Assembly (NCBI RefSeq): GCF_002865645.1
Contig: NW_020194684.1
Coordinates: forward strand, 2,609,030 to 2,673,029
Reading direction: 5' to 3'
Source of the DNA: Hyaloscypha bicolor E
Taxonomy: Eukaryota > Ascomycota > Leotiomycetes > Helotiales > Hyaloscyphaceae
Length of the DNA stretch: 64,000 nt
Shown here piece by piece: positions 21,503 through 32,851 of the stretch; within the stretch, counting starts at the first letter, position 1; each line of letters begins with the position of its first letter. Made by a program: the position numbers and the translations under genes. A model generated the notes under the pieces. That model did no database searches, had not been told where the DNA came from, and saw only the letters and a list, made by a program, of their open reading frames with translations.

Positions 21503-22954
21503 CTAGTCCATCATAGCCTGCTGCTCGCTGTGAACGCGTGCTGTACAGAGATCTTGCCTAGCTTCGGTGCCCTTGCTTGGAATCTCCCTCTCATCAGAAT
21601 GTATCCTCGAGAACTTCAGTTTCTCCAACCACACGCGACCCCACCGATACCAACACACCCACGACACGAGCGTTAAGGTTGTCGAGAGGAGACACGCGAG
21701 CAAGTACACCCAGCCGTACTTCGAAATAACCCTTGGTTGATCCGAAGGCTCAGAGACGTGAAAATTGAAGATGCCGGTTGAGAAAATGGCCGATACGAAG
21801 GTGGCAGGAAGGAACACCAACGTCACGACTGCAATCGTCTTCATGGAGTCGGTGTCTTGCTTGTTGATACGGTTGTAAAGCACCGCCGAGAGACTTTGCA
21901 GCACATCCTGCGCCATTTTCATATTGCGAAGGTAGAGCTCCGCGCGGATGATGGTTGACTGGATTTCCTCATTCTGTTCCGAGACAAGTCGCCCAGCTGA
22001 TTGGCTTTGACCAGGCGTGTTAGCTTCCTCGTACTCATCACAGATCTTAACAAGTCTTTGAACGGCTTTTGCGTGCTCAAGGATTGTCGAAGCAGATAAC
22101 TCGGTATTTGCGAGCTTCTTAGCAAGCCCCGCCAAGTCCGCATTGAGAAGTGTGAAGTCGTGGTCCAGCTCGGCGTATCTACCTAATTTAAGGGAATCGC
22201 TGTCTCTGGTCACCCCAAGACGAGATTCGAGGTTGTAGAGTTCTAGGCGCCAACGCACGTACTGATGGGCCTCGTGCTGGATGAACTGAAGGATGACATT
22301 GAGTATCATTAGCGGGTGTCGTTGTAGAATTGCTTGATTTAACTTAAGCCATGCAACTAGATCGTTGGCAACTAGAGACCTTTTCTTCAGGTGATCCATA
22401 GCCTTCAAGAATATCAAAACCTTCGACGTTCTCTCCTTCAAATCGTATCGTAGAAGACAGAAGAATGAATCATTTTCGAAAGTGGACATTGCTATTTCCA
22501 AGCTTGGCGGTGTAGACGTGTTGGCGGACGTTGGGAAGTCAAATCGATATTCAAACATAGGAGCTTTGGCAACCACTTTCTGGAGAAAGGATTGAGAGAA
22601 CCCAAAGTCTGCACAGACTAAACAAAAGCGTTCCGAGGTAATAGAAAACGGGGTGGATAGCTGGCCAGAGCCAGTTCCAATAGAGATGTGCAGATTCGGA
22701 GAGCCAGACCAGGTTTGCAGCGATCCGCAAGAAGCGTTCCACTTCGCATATTTAACGAAGGACTCGAGACCAGGCACGAACTGCTTCTCACACAAGACGT
22801 TCAGGTTACCCACATTGAAGTGTATGGGAGGTGGAGCTTGCATTCCAAAGGCATCATCCCTCGTGTTGTTGAATGGCCGCAATGGCGTTAGCTGATACAA
22901 AGGCGATTCTGGGAGTACCAGATCGGTTCGCGATTGAGGCCTTCGTGTTTGCAT
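21503..22954 (-). CDS. CorA-like membrane protein (fungal, lacking the GMN motif)
   Basis: This is an intronless frame of 483 aa. A long soluble domain carries helical, charged segments, such as the HEAHQYVRWRLELYNLESRL stretch and the helix around AELYLRNMKMAQDVLQSLSA. It ends with two hydrophobic helices near residues 374-394 (VVTLVFLPATFVSAIFSTG) and 412-436 (KYGWVYLLACLLSTTLTLVS). The layout and the FLPATFVSAIFS motif fit the CorA-fold proteins common in ascomycetes. The Mg-channel signature G-M-N between the two helices is absent: the position reads GIFNF. It may therefore not transport Mg2+ and could be a sensor or NLR-associated CorA-like domain. The two-helix C-terminus is followed by about 50 polar residues. 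The gene looks intact. Confidence 0.8.
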   Translation of the reverse strand: MQTRRPQSRTDLVLPESPLYQLTPLRPFNNTRDDAFGMQAPPPIHFNVGNLNVLCEKQFVPGLESFVKYAKWNASCGSLQTWSGSPNLHISIGTGSGQLSTPFSITSERFCLVCADFGFSQSFLQKVVAKAPMFEYRFDFPTSANTSTPPSLEIAMSTFENDSFFCLLRYDLKERTSKVLIFLKAMDHLKKRSLVANDLVAWLKLNQAILQRHPLMILNVILQFIQHEAHQYVRWRLELYNLESRLGVTRDSDSLKLGRYAELDHDFTLLNADLAGLAKKLANTELSASTILEHAKAVQRLVKICDEYEEANTPGQSQSAGRLVSEQNEEIQSTIIRAELYLRNMKMAQDVLQSLSAVLYNRINKQDTDSMKTIAVVTLVFLPATFVSAIFSTGIFNFHVSEPSDQPRVISKYGWVYLLACLLSTTLTLVSWVCWYRWGRVWLEKLKFSRIHSDEREIPSKGTEARQDLCTARVHSEQQAMMD

Positions 22955-23250
22955 AGTTAGGCTCTTGGGTGTGATGAGCTGGGAGGTGGACGGTCAAAGA
23001 TGAGGTTGCGCAAGAGATGTTGGGTGCTCAGCTGGCCAGCTTCATCTCGATCTTGGCGCCTCGGCGGGGCTTCATTGGACGGGCTCTCCTTTAGTAACGA
23101 AACCTCGTTTATAACCCCCAACGAGGAAATATCAGGTGCTTTCCAGAATCGCTATTGGCTATACACCCTTGAAATGGCCAGTGCTTGGGTGGTGTTATCC
23201 TTGGGCCCACTGTAAGTATTCCAGGGAAGATAGTATGTTTTTGTCTCTCT
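22955..23250. promoter_or_regulatory. Upstream region of the CorA-like gene, abutting the large element
   Basis: About 300 bp separate the CorA-like start from the left end of the 8.9-kb element. The composition is normal, so the insertion lies directly in the promoter-proximal zone. No other gene is seen. Confidence 0.4.
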
Positions 23251-23267
23251 ACTGAGGCCATTAGCGG

Positions 23268-23322
23268 GCTAGCGGACAAATCCGAGAAGCGAAAAGTGAT
23301 TTTCTGATTTTCTGATTTTCGC
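23268..23322 (+). repeat. Left 55-bp terminal inverted repeat
   Basis: Starts GCTAGCGGACAAATCC, ends TGATTTTCGC, and contains three tandem 8-bp TGATTTTC units. It matches the right copy base for base in reverse complement. A run of 22 consecutive C follows 7 bp inside (23330-23351). Confidence 0.85.
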
Positions 23323-25047
23323 GCCCACACCCCCCCCCCCCCCCCCCCCCCACCACACCTCACCAAAAAAAAAAAGTACAGTATATACGCCTTATTCTCG
23401 ACTACTCCTAACCCCCCCTTAGCTTGCATAGTCCGTAAGGCAAATCCCATGGATTACGAGACACATCTCCATCTCCCTTACTCTCTGTATCCTCCGTACT
23501 ACCTATATTACTCGAATTATCTATATCTCCTTTGTCTCCTTCTCCTCCAGTATTCTCACCCTCCTCTGCTGCAACCTCCTTCCCCATTACCTTCTGACCT
23601 TATATCTGTCTTTATACTTACTTTCTATATCTTATAGGCGGTCGAGGCTTTGGTATAAAGGGTTTTGCAGATATAGAGTAAGGCTTTCCAGACTTAATAG
23701 AATTAGTATTAAATTAATGGAAAATATAGACTTTACTATTATTATTATATCTATAATTTATATAAGTACTATCGAATTTGCCTTCTATAACTATATAGCA
23801 TTTGAAAGGGCCTCTCGGTCTTTTCTTATTACTATAAGTAGTATAAGCTTAAGAGAATTTGGTTCCGTAAGTATATACTAAGCTTGCCTCCAGATTTACC
23901 TTACCTTTCTCTAATTTCTTTAGCTCCTTGCCCTGGTATAGCTCTATCTCTCTAACTTTAGCCTTATTATTAATTCGCTTTACTACTTTAGTAGTATTAT
24001 TAGATAATATAAGAAGATTAAAGTATTATTATAGAAGAGGAAGAAGAGGTTATATATAAGGAGAAAGTCGAGAAGTAGAGGGGTTTATTAGTTAAATATA
24101 TTAATAGGAGAGGATATTATAGACTAAGTCTGGATTATTAAAAAGTATATTATAAATATTATTTTTCTATTTATTTATAGCTTTATTACCTTTTTTACTG
24201 CTTTTGCTTTTACTAAAGCTATTGCCTAAAGCCATATTTAATATATTTTTAATAAAGAAAAGCTTTAATAATAGTATTATATATCGGAATTAAAGTTATT
24301 TTTGGAAGGAGGTTAAAATTAAGATTAAGGCTAAGATTAAAGCTAGTATAGCTATATCTTTATTATTTATCTTTAGAATATAAAGATATATATTTAATAT
24401 AATTATTTAAATCCGAATAAATTTATAATAAATAATACCTAAAAATAGAAATATTAGTATTTAATAGCCCTAGGTTAAGTATATTTAAATATTAAAAAAA
24501 TTATAATTTTAGATATTATAGTTATAAAGATAAAGATATAAATATTCTTTCTCTTACTAACTTATAAAAGCTAAGATATACTAATAATAATTAAATTATA
24601 CTTAACTTATATAATTAGCTAATTTACTTTACTAATTATAAATAATTCGAGGTAATTTAAATTTCCTTAAATCTCTATATATAACTTATTATATAAATTT
24701 CTATATTTCTATATTTAGTAATACTATAATTATAATTTTTAGATAAGAAGAATTCTCTTATTCTAGTATATATAATTATATTTATTTCTTATTTTTCGAA
24801 TATATAGTTATTAAATTAGAGAGGCTTAAGAATTCTAAGTAATACTTTCTCCTAAGAGATATATATTCTTAATAAATAGTAAAAGTAAATATAGAATTAT
24901 ATAATAATATAATTATTTCATACTAATAACTTTATTTTCTATAAAACTATAATTCTATTCTATCTTTATTCTAAAACCTCTATTCTTTTTCTATATTTTT
25001 TTGACTTTATTATTAATACTAAGAGTTTCTGCCTTTTACTAATACCT

Positions 25048-25345
25048 TCTTTATTAATACCTTTATTAATACCTTTATTAATACTAAAAGCTAGTATCTG
25101 ACTGCTTTATAATTTTCCTTTCCTCCTCCGAACTCTTTCTTACTTCTTCTCCAAACCCCTCTTTCTTACCTCTCCTCCTTTAATACTTCTTCTATTAATA
25201 CCAAGAGCTAGTATCTGACTGCCTTATAACCTTTCTCTCTTTTTCCGAACCCCTCCAAACCCCTTTTCCGAACCCCTTTTCCGAACTCCTCCTCCTTTAA
25301 TATTTCTACTAATAATACTAAAAGCTAGTATCTAACTACTATTTC
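25048..25345. repeat. Tandem repeats inside the RIP island (12-bp and 117-bp units)
   Basis: A 12-bp unit (TTAATACCTTTA) is repeated about three times at 25053-25086. It is followed by three copies of CTAGTATCT(G/A)ACT(G/A)C at 25091, 25208 and 25325, an exact 117-bp spacing. The intervening sequence is a pyrimidine-rich stretch with CCGAAC(C/T)CC(T) units. Confidence 0.65.
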
Positions 25346-27110
25346 CGGATTACTTTTATTTAGAACTCCTATATTATAAGTCTTTAATCTATTTACTCCT
25401 TAGAAAGCTAAATTTTAGATTTCTTTTTTCCTTTTCTAATATCTCCTTCTCTCTTTTTCTAATATCTCTTATACCTTTGGGCCCTTTGGAAATATTTTCT
25501 CTCGAACTTCCAAAAAAGAGGCTAATTCCTATTTAGATTCTTTTGAACTTTAATACTTTCTCTCTTTCTTTAATATTTATAAAAGCCTTCGGGCTACTAT
25601 TAAGTACCCCTATTCTTTATCTTGGAATATATACTAACTTATTCTTATAGGAAATAGCCCTTCTTTCTCTAATCTCGATTTCTTTAATATATACTTCTTA
25701 TTTTCGGGCTATTTAAATATTTCCCCGTTTGCTTTTATAAAATATATACTAACTTACTTTTTAGTTCCCCTTATTTTATTTTTCTTTTAATATTACTATA
25801 TATATACCTAGTTAGTACTAGTTCTTATAATTTATAGTTAGGCTTTCTATTTATTAAATACCCGGGTATTTTATTTTACTTTTACTTTATATATTTTATT
25901 TTATATACTTTATTTTCCTTTTATTATAAGTTAGGACTCAAATAATATTTATCTTAAGTACTTATATTCTCGGATATATAAGACTTCTATAGATCTTTCA
26001 GAATTATAAACCAGCCTATTTTAGTTCAGGAGAGCTTTTTCGAAAGTATTTCAGAAGTTATAATATTTACTATAATTCTTTCTAAAGATTAATATAATAT
26101 AGGTATTTCTGGTCTATTCTCTTTCTATAGAATAAACTACTATTCTAAGTCTATATAAAAGTCCTAATTATCTCTCGAGTTAAAGTATAGATACTTTTTA
26201 TTTCTATTAAATTAGATATAAAAGATAGTAGGCGCTTTTAGGCTAGACTATAGTACTAGTTAAGTACTAAGACTTCCTATATTTATCTTATAAACTTATA
26301 ATTCGAGATATATTATATTTAATAGAGCTTTTATATCTAATTACTTTATACTATAATAAAATATCTTAGTATTATAGTTAGGGGAATTCTATTTTATAAT
26401 CTTATCTATTATTTATAGATTTTCTAGCTAATAAGTCTTGGCTAATAGCTAAGAAACTTATTAGCTATTTTATCTAAAGCCTCTAGAAGCGGAAAGTTAC
26501 TTTAATAAAGACTTAGTATTAAAAATAGATTTAATTAATTAATCCAAATGAGAAGTTTATAATAGAAGTCTCTTTATATAAGTAATTCTATATAATAAAC
26601 TCAAGTCCTTATTCCTGGTTATATAAGTAAGCCGTATAAGAAACTCTTTCTGGCCTATTAAAATAGTTCCTGTTTCTAGTTATATAAGTTATAATATATA
26701 ATAAACTCAAACTTTTCTTAGATTATTTTTAGAAGAATTAGTAAGCTTTTCTAGATAGACTTATTAAGGCCTTGGTTTTTAAAAGTATTAATCTAGCCTT
26801 TTTATTTCTCTTTTAGGTAATAGTTTGACTCTTAGGAATTATATACAAATATTGAAATAAATAAAAAGATATACTATATATATTTTCTAGATAGATTAGA
26901 ATAGAACCTATAGGATTCCTATAATATTTTTATTAAATCTATAATACTAGCTAATAAAGACTTTAATAACCTTAATAAGACTTGAATTATAAGCCTGGCC
27001 CTCAGATTTCCTGCTTAACTTAAAGGTTAAATAGTCTATAATAGGTTACCTATTATAGAATATATTATACTTTTTTCCCAAAGAATACCGGATACTAGTA
27101 ATAGTCCGGA

Positions 27111-27157
27111 AGCCCTAAAGCCCTTAAGACTTTTTATAAGTTTCGGGCTTTAGGGCT
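27111..27157. repeat. 13-bp perfect hairpin in the RIP island
   Basis: AGCCCTAAAGCCC (27111-27123) pairs perfectly with GGGCTTTAGGGCT (27145-27157) around a 21-nt AT-rich loop. It is one of few GC-rich islands inside the degraded interval, next to GTCACGTGAC. Confidence 0.55.
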
Positions 27158-28380
27158 TTTCTATAGCTAGCCGATTATATAGAGTCACGTGACTATACGG
27201 GTCCGGTATTAATATAAAGTAATTAGTAACTTTATATATAAATATAGTATGGTTTTTAGTATAGCTAGTCTAATATATTATATATCTATATATAAATACC
27301 TATAATTTTATTATTATAATATAATATATCCTTAATATAAAAATCTCTTTATAACCCTAGACTTTTAGGAGCTTCCTCTATACTAAAAGCAGAATATATA
27401 ATACTATTTAGATATTAAACTCAAAAGGTAAAGAATTATAAAGGCCCTAATAATTATAAGACTTTATAAACTTAAATAGATTTGAGTATTATAAAAGTAT
27501 TAAATTTAGTAGCCTGACTTTTAAATTATATAAGAACTAATTAAAGAGTATTATTTTAAAGTATTAATTATAAATTCCAAATATATATATATTTATAAGG
27601 AAATAAGACCTAAAATAGTACTAAGCTAATTATAAGATATAGGAAAAAGTATATTAGATATTAGACCCATTTTTTCTTAATTACCTTAATCTTAGTAGAT
27701 ATTTATATATAATTTATTAGATCTTATATAATAGGTTTATTTAGGAAAAGTAAGATTAATTAGCCTGAGAAGTTTAATAATAATAGTTAGACTTCCGTTC
27801 GGGGTAATAGGCAAAGTACTAGTAATAGCCCGGATACCTTGGGTTTTATCTATAAAGCTAAAGATATTATATTTATTAATTCTCTATATCTAATAAGAAA
27901 GAGAAGTAATATATTTATATCTCTAATATATCTATTACTATGAAATAATACTTATATAGTCTATAAGATTAATTATAGTTCCTTTTACTAAAGGAAAGAA
28001 TAGTAAAATTAAAAGAGAATCTAATAGTCTACTATTATTATTATTATTATTATTATTACTATTAGAATTAGCTTTAATAGTACTTTTAGTAGTACTTTCC
28101 GTATTATCTTACGGCTTTTAGAGATTAGTAAATAGAAAAGAATCCTAGTATATATAAGTTAATTAAACCTAAAAATAAAAAAGGATCTATAGAAGAAATA
28201 AAGAATAGAAGCCAGAATTAAAAAAGAGAATTATATATATATCTTTATTTACTTACTAGTTTATTAGATCTCTTCTTATTTTTAAAGTTTTATATTTATA
28301 CTAGTAAGTAATACTTTTCTGGGCTCTCTAGACCTCTTTAGTCTATTATTTAATCTTCTCAAGTTACTATATTTTCTGAG

Positions 28381-28506
28381 TATTTTCTAGCTTTTTATAA
28401 GTAATTTTAAAATAGAGATCTTTATATAGAGTTTTCTTTTAAGTATTTTCTAGCTCTTTATAAGTAATTTTAAAACGAATATCTTTATATAGAGTCTTAT
28501 TCTGGT
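28381..28506. repeat. 63-bp tandem duplication in the RIP island
   Basis: TATTTTCTAGCT(T/C)TTTATAA starts at 28381 and again at 28444, and similarity continues through the whole 63-bp unit to TTTATATAGAGT. Confidence 0.6.
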
Positions 28507-31500
28507 ATAAAACAAGAAAAATTATTTAGATATCCTTAGGGCCTAGATATATATTATAGCAGGAAAGATTAAAAACAGTTTAGATAGAACCTGGTAAAAC
28601 TATAAGTTCCTGGACTCTTTTATTATTAGGACTAGTATAGAATACTAATTTATTTATATTATTAATAAATTAATAATAGTAAATAGATTTACTAATATAG
28701 AAAGAGAAGTAAAAAAGTAGCTACTAAGAAACTATATTAGAAAGAATAGAAAAGACTCGATTATTTATTTTAAATTAAAAGCTATCTATTAAAAAATATC
28801 TATTAGAATTTATATAGAGAATCTAGTAAAAGAAATAAAAGAAAACTTACTACTAACTTCTTTAGAAAGTTAAATAGTTCTTTGCTTAGCTCTCTAATTC
28901 TTTATATTATTAAATGCCTATTTATAGAAAACTAGCTATAAAACTATAGTCTGTAATTCTATAAGACTAGATCCGGCTATATTTTAATTTATAAGATCTT
29001 AAAGGGCTCCAGATAGCCTATTATTAGTATAAGAAGCTATAGCCTAGGTAGCGGCCTAAGTAACTCTTGTATTTATAGCCCGTTAAGCTTATATAATAGT
29101 ATAAGTATTATTAGAAAAGTAGTTAGGTCAAGTAATATAGCTTATAGTAAAAGAGAATATAGAAGGAAGTAGTTATAGGGCTATTAGAGTAAGAAGAGCC
29201 TGAAGTAAAATAGAACTAGTACCTAATAGCTATATAATAATAGTAACTAGAGAAATAGATATAATAGATATTCCTGGAAGAAAAGATATAAAATAAGAAT
29301 ACTAAAAAAAGCTAGGGATCTAAAATATTTCAGATATAAAAAAAGGAGCAGATATAGACGGAATTCCAGAACTATAAGATTTAAGTCTACTAGTATTACT
29401 ATTCTGGGTAAGTAAAGCAGTAGCCTTTATATTATATTTATTATTAGTAAATTAATAGAACTTATAATATTAGATATTACTATACTAATATTTGGCTATA
29501 GGGTATATAATATTAGGGCAGGTTTTAAGAAATAGTAATACTATTTTAAGAAATAAGAATTTGAAAATATAGAATATTCATATAATAGATAAACTTAATA
29601 ATTCTATTAGTATTACTCTTAAAAGTAAGAAAGGGATTTCGAAAATAATATATTTAATAATAAATAATACCTATTTTAATATATCTAATTATTTTATAAC
29701 TGGCTTATTTAATTACCCTATATTATTAGAAGTATTACTAATAAAGAGCCATTTCTGGATAAAGTCCTGGACTATTAGGAACTATATAGGTATTCTTCTG
29801 GCCTATATATTATTTATATATTCTATATTTATTAGGATAACTTATTTAAGGATTCTATTCCGTATAATAGTAGTATTATATTTACTAGTCGGCTTCTCGG
29901 ACTCTCCTAATATTAGTAGCTATCCTAAGGCTATATATACCCGGATTATATATTAGAGCTAGTAGTAAGCTTGAATATATAATCGGTTACTATTTCTATT
30001 AGTATCTTTTATATAAATATCGGCCATATTTATACTATAAGATATAAGCTTCTAATAGTACTATTCTAGTATTTCTCTCGGTAGAAACTTGTTAATATCT
30101 ATATTAGTATATAAATAAACTATCCGTATAGAGCTATATAAGGTTATATTACTTACCCTAAACTAAATAATTATTAAGAATTATATTATAAAGCTCTATA
30201 TTTATAGGGCGACCCTAGTACTATATCTCGCCTAGAGGCCTTATATATAGTCTAAATGGCTTGCCGGCTACTATATTAGGCCTAGATCTATCTTTTCTAA
30301 TTCTATAGATATTTTATAAATCTATAAACCTATATATCTTATTTTGGATTTACTATATATAAAGTACTAGTAAAGTAATCCGGTCCTATAAGTATTAGTA
30401 ATTATAACTCCTAATATAGGCCAGTTCCTGAAAGTAGTTCTATATATACTAATTGGAATTAGTTATATAATCCGGTACTATAATACTAGACCTAATAGCC
30501 TTAATAAAAAGTAGTATAATTATTAGTACCCGATATTTCCTTCTAATAATAGAAAGAATAAGAGGCAAATATAGGGAAACGGAATTACTTATATATTACT
30601 AGTATAGCTAGCTTTTCTAAAGCTTCTACTACTAGAATTCAATCTACTAATTCTCGGTATTTTCCCCAGAAATAAAGTAGTTCTTTATATATATAACTAA
30701 TAGATTAGCTATCCGTAAGAATATAAAGTATACTTTAGTAATAAGAGAGAGTTTAGAGCCTTAATTAGCCCTAAAGAAGTAAGAGTAATAGCCTATTTAA
30801 ATACAAATCTAAAGATACTACTATATAACTAAATAGGTAATCTAATTAGAGATTTTAATATATACCTAGATAATATTATATAAATAAGTATTAATATAAG
30901 TATATATCTTAATTCCAAATAATAATAGCTTATTATATCTATTAATTAACTAAATCTAGTCTGGCCCAGATATAATATATTTTCCCTTTTTGGATTATAT
31001 CCGTTATATTCGTAATATAATTGCCTCGGGATCCAGGAGTTATAATATTATATATAAGCTTTCCCTATAGATAATAAAATATATTAGTAAATAAGGCCCT
31101 AACTTTCCAAGCTAGGGCAAAATAGTAAAGTATAGAAAGACTAACCGGATTACTAGTAAACCTTATTAATAGAAGTATATATATAAATACTACTATCTAT
31201 AACCTATAATCCGCCTATTATTTAGCTTATTTTATAGTATTATAAATAGTTACTCGTCTGCCGCTTGCCTATTTATTATAGTTATATAGTAAATAAAACC
31301 AAGCTTCTTATATATATAAATAATTCTAGTAATTAAAGCTATATAATTATAATTCTTAAGATCCTTAAGCATTTCCTTATCTATATCTTCCAGATAATAT
31401 AGGATTATAATCTATATATAAAGGAAAGATATATCTGCTATTTAAATATATATTTGGATATTCTATTCTTATAGTTACTATTGGACCATATATGAATTAA

Positions 31501-32121
31501 CTAAGATTCTATATAAATCTTTTAATCTATTTATAATTTCTTTTTAATTAATATTTATATAAGCCTATTTAGTAATAGCTTTGTAATATAGTAATAGATT
31601 TATTAAAAGTCATAATATTATTTTAATAAAATCTACTAAGTTATTTTAATAGGAATTAAATTCAGGATATACTTTATTATTATAATATATTTTTTAGTAA
31701 TATAAGTACTAAAAAACTCGAATAATATTATTTCTATATAATTTTATTAATTAATTACTAAAAAAAAGTAATTAGCCGGCTTCTTAGTTATTTTAATAGT
31801 TTAATTTTCTTATTTCTAACCTCGGGAATATTAAGGAAGTTATTAGACCCCTATTAATAGTATTAAGGACTAGAAAGGCTTATTGCCTATCAATTACCTG
31901 ACTATAGTAATTTATAATAAATACTTAATTTTATATTATACTACCCGGCCTAATTTTGGCACGATTTTATGCGGTAGTATGGGCTCTCACTTCGTTAATT
32001 AGACAAGCAAGCAGCCTTACTATTGTTGCGTTATCCAAGCCGAAAGTCACGTGTGGGTGCTATACCCCTAATTAGGAATTCTGCCTTGGGGAGGAGGGGG
32101 AGGGGTGTACGGGGCGCCAGT

Positions 32122-32176
32122 GCGAAAATCAGAAAATCAGAAAATCACTTTTCGCTTCTCGGATTTGTCCGCTAGC
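32122..32176 (-). repeat. Right 55-bp terminal inverted repeat
   Basis: The reverse complement is identical to 23268-23322 over all 55 positions, including the triple TGATTTTC array. Outside it the sequence continues to GGCCTCAGT (32185-32193), mirroring the left outer ACTGAGGCC. Confidence 0.85.
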
Positions 32177-32221
32177 TAGCTGTGGGCCTCAGTACTCTCT
32201 CATATTTCAATGTGTAACTAG

Positions 32222-32851
32222 CCATCGTGCTAATTCTGGGAGTTCTAAAGCTTATCTCTACTAATACTAGGACCTTAATAGGCTAGGGCCACGCCGTCAC
32301 GCACCTTCGGCGCGCGACAGCATGCGGAGCACACTCACGTGTAAAGCACATTTATATTCAAAGCACATATATATTCAAAGCACATTTATATATGAAGCGT
32401 ATTTATTTATAAAGGGTATTTATATACGGAGCGCATTTATATGCGGAGCATATGCGCATACCTTGAGTGCACGAGCATGCATTGAGGATATACTTTTTAA
32501 GTGATTATAAGGGGTAAGGGAGGGACGTGCTTCTTACCCGCCTTTTGTGCGCGTGCCGAGGGCTAAAGAATAGCCGGAGAAAAAAAAAGCCTTACCTTAT
32601 AATAAAATTGCAAAAATTAGCTTGCTAAGTGCGGGGAAAGGGGGGCTAGAAGGGAATCAAATTCTTAATTGCATAAGCACTCTCTCTGGGCAAACCCTAG
32701 AACGGGTGCTTATGCATCTAAAAGAGAGTCGAGATCCAAAATTACTGCTTTGGGCGTACATCCATGTTTTAGGAATGCTACGCGAGCAAAACAGCCTAAA
32801 GGGGTGTTGCAGGGGTTGGCAGGGCCACACTGATATGATATGTATAACAAC
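32222..32851 (+). repeat. Dispersed hairpin-bearing repeat, copy 2 (long form)
   Basis: Same orientation as copy 1 at 8584-9022, and similar across the shared parts. It carries extra sequence at about 32312-32480 that includes a 17-bp minisatellite. The hairpin arms here read TTGCATAAGCACTC and GGGTGCTTATGCAT, so the left arm has two mismatches, one of them C-to-T. The copy starts 29 bp beyond the end of the 8.9-kb element. The MHLKESRDPKLLLWAY frame is conserved. Confidence 0.75.
32345..32460 (+). repeat. 17-bp minisatellite, six full units plus a partial one
   Basis: Units begin AGC(A/G)(C/T)AT at 32345, 32362, 32379, 32396, 32413 and 32430, each exactly 17 bp apart (AGCACATTTATATTCAA and variants), with a partial unit from 32447. 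It lies inside copy 2 of the hairpin repeat and is absent from copy 1. Confidence 0.8.

Larger units (their letters stand above)
23251..32193. mobile_element. 8.9-kb RIP-degraded element bounded by 55-bp perfect inverted repeats
   Basis: The 55 bp at 23268-23322 equal the exact reverse complement of 32122-32176, and a further ACTGAGGCC / GGCCTCAGT pair extends the ends to 23251 and 32193. The repeat contains three TGATTTTC units. Between 23640 and 31960 the DNA is extremely AT-rich (TATA, TTATTA and AATATA words throughout), with no ORF of 60 or more codons found there. This is the hallmark of RIP-mutated transposons. The ends and the first few hundred bases inside each end keep normal composition. 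A CTCTC stretch borders both ends and could be a short target-site duplication, but it is too simple to be sure. I cannot assign a superfamily because no transposase remains. Nested insertions are likely. Confidence 0.7.

Noticed and set aside
23640..31960. Search for coding remnants or a CRISPR-like array in the AT-rich island
   Set aside because: No frame longer than chance and no regularly spaced identical repeats beyond the tandem units described. The composition is explained by RIP.
23251..32193. LTR retrotransposon interpretation of the 8.9-kb element
   Set aside because: The end sequences are inverted, not direct, and short (55 bp), which does not fit LTRs.
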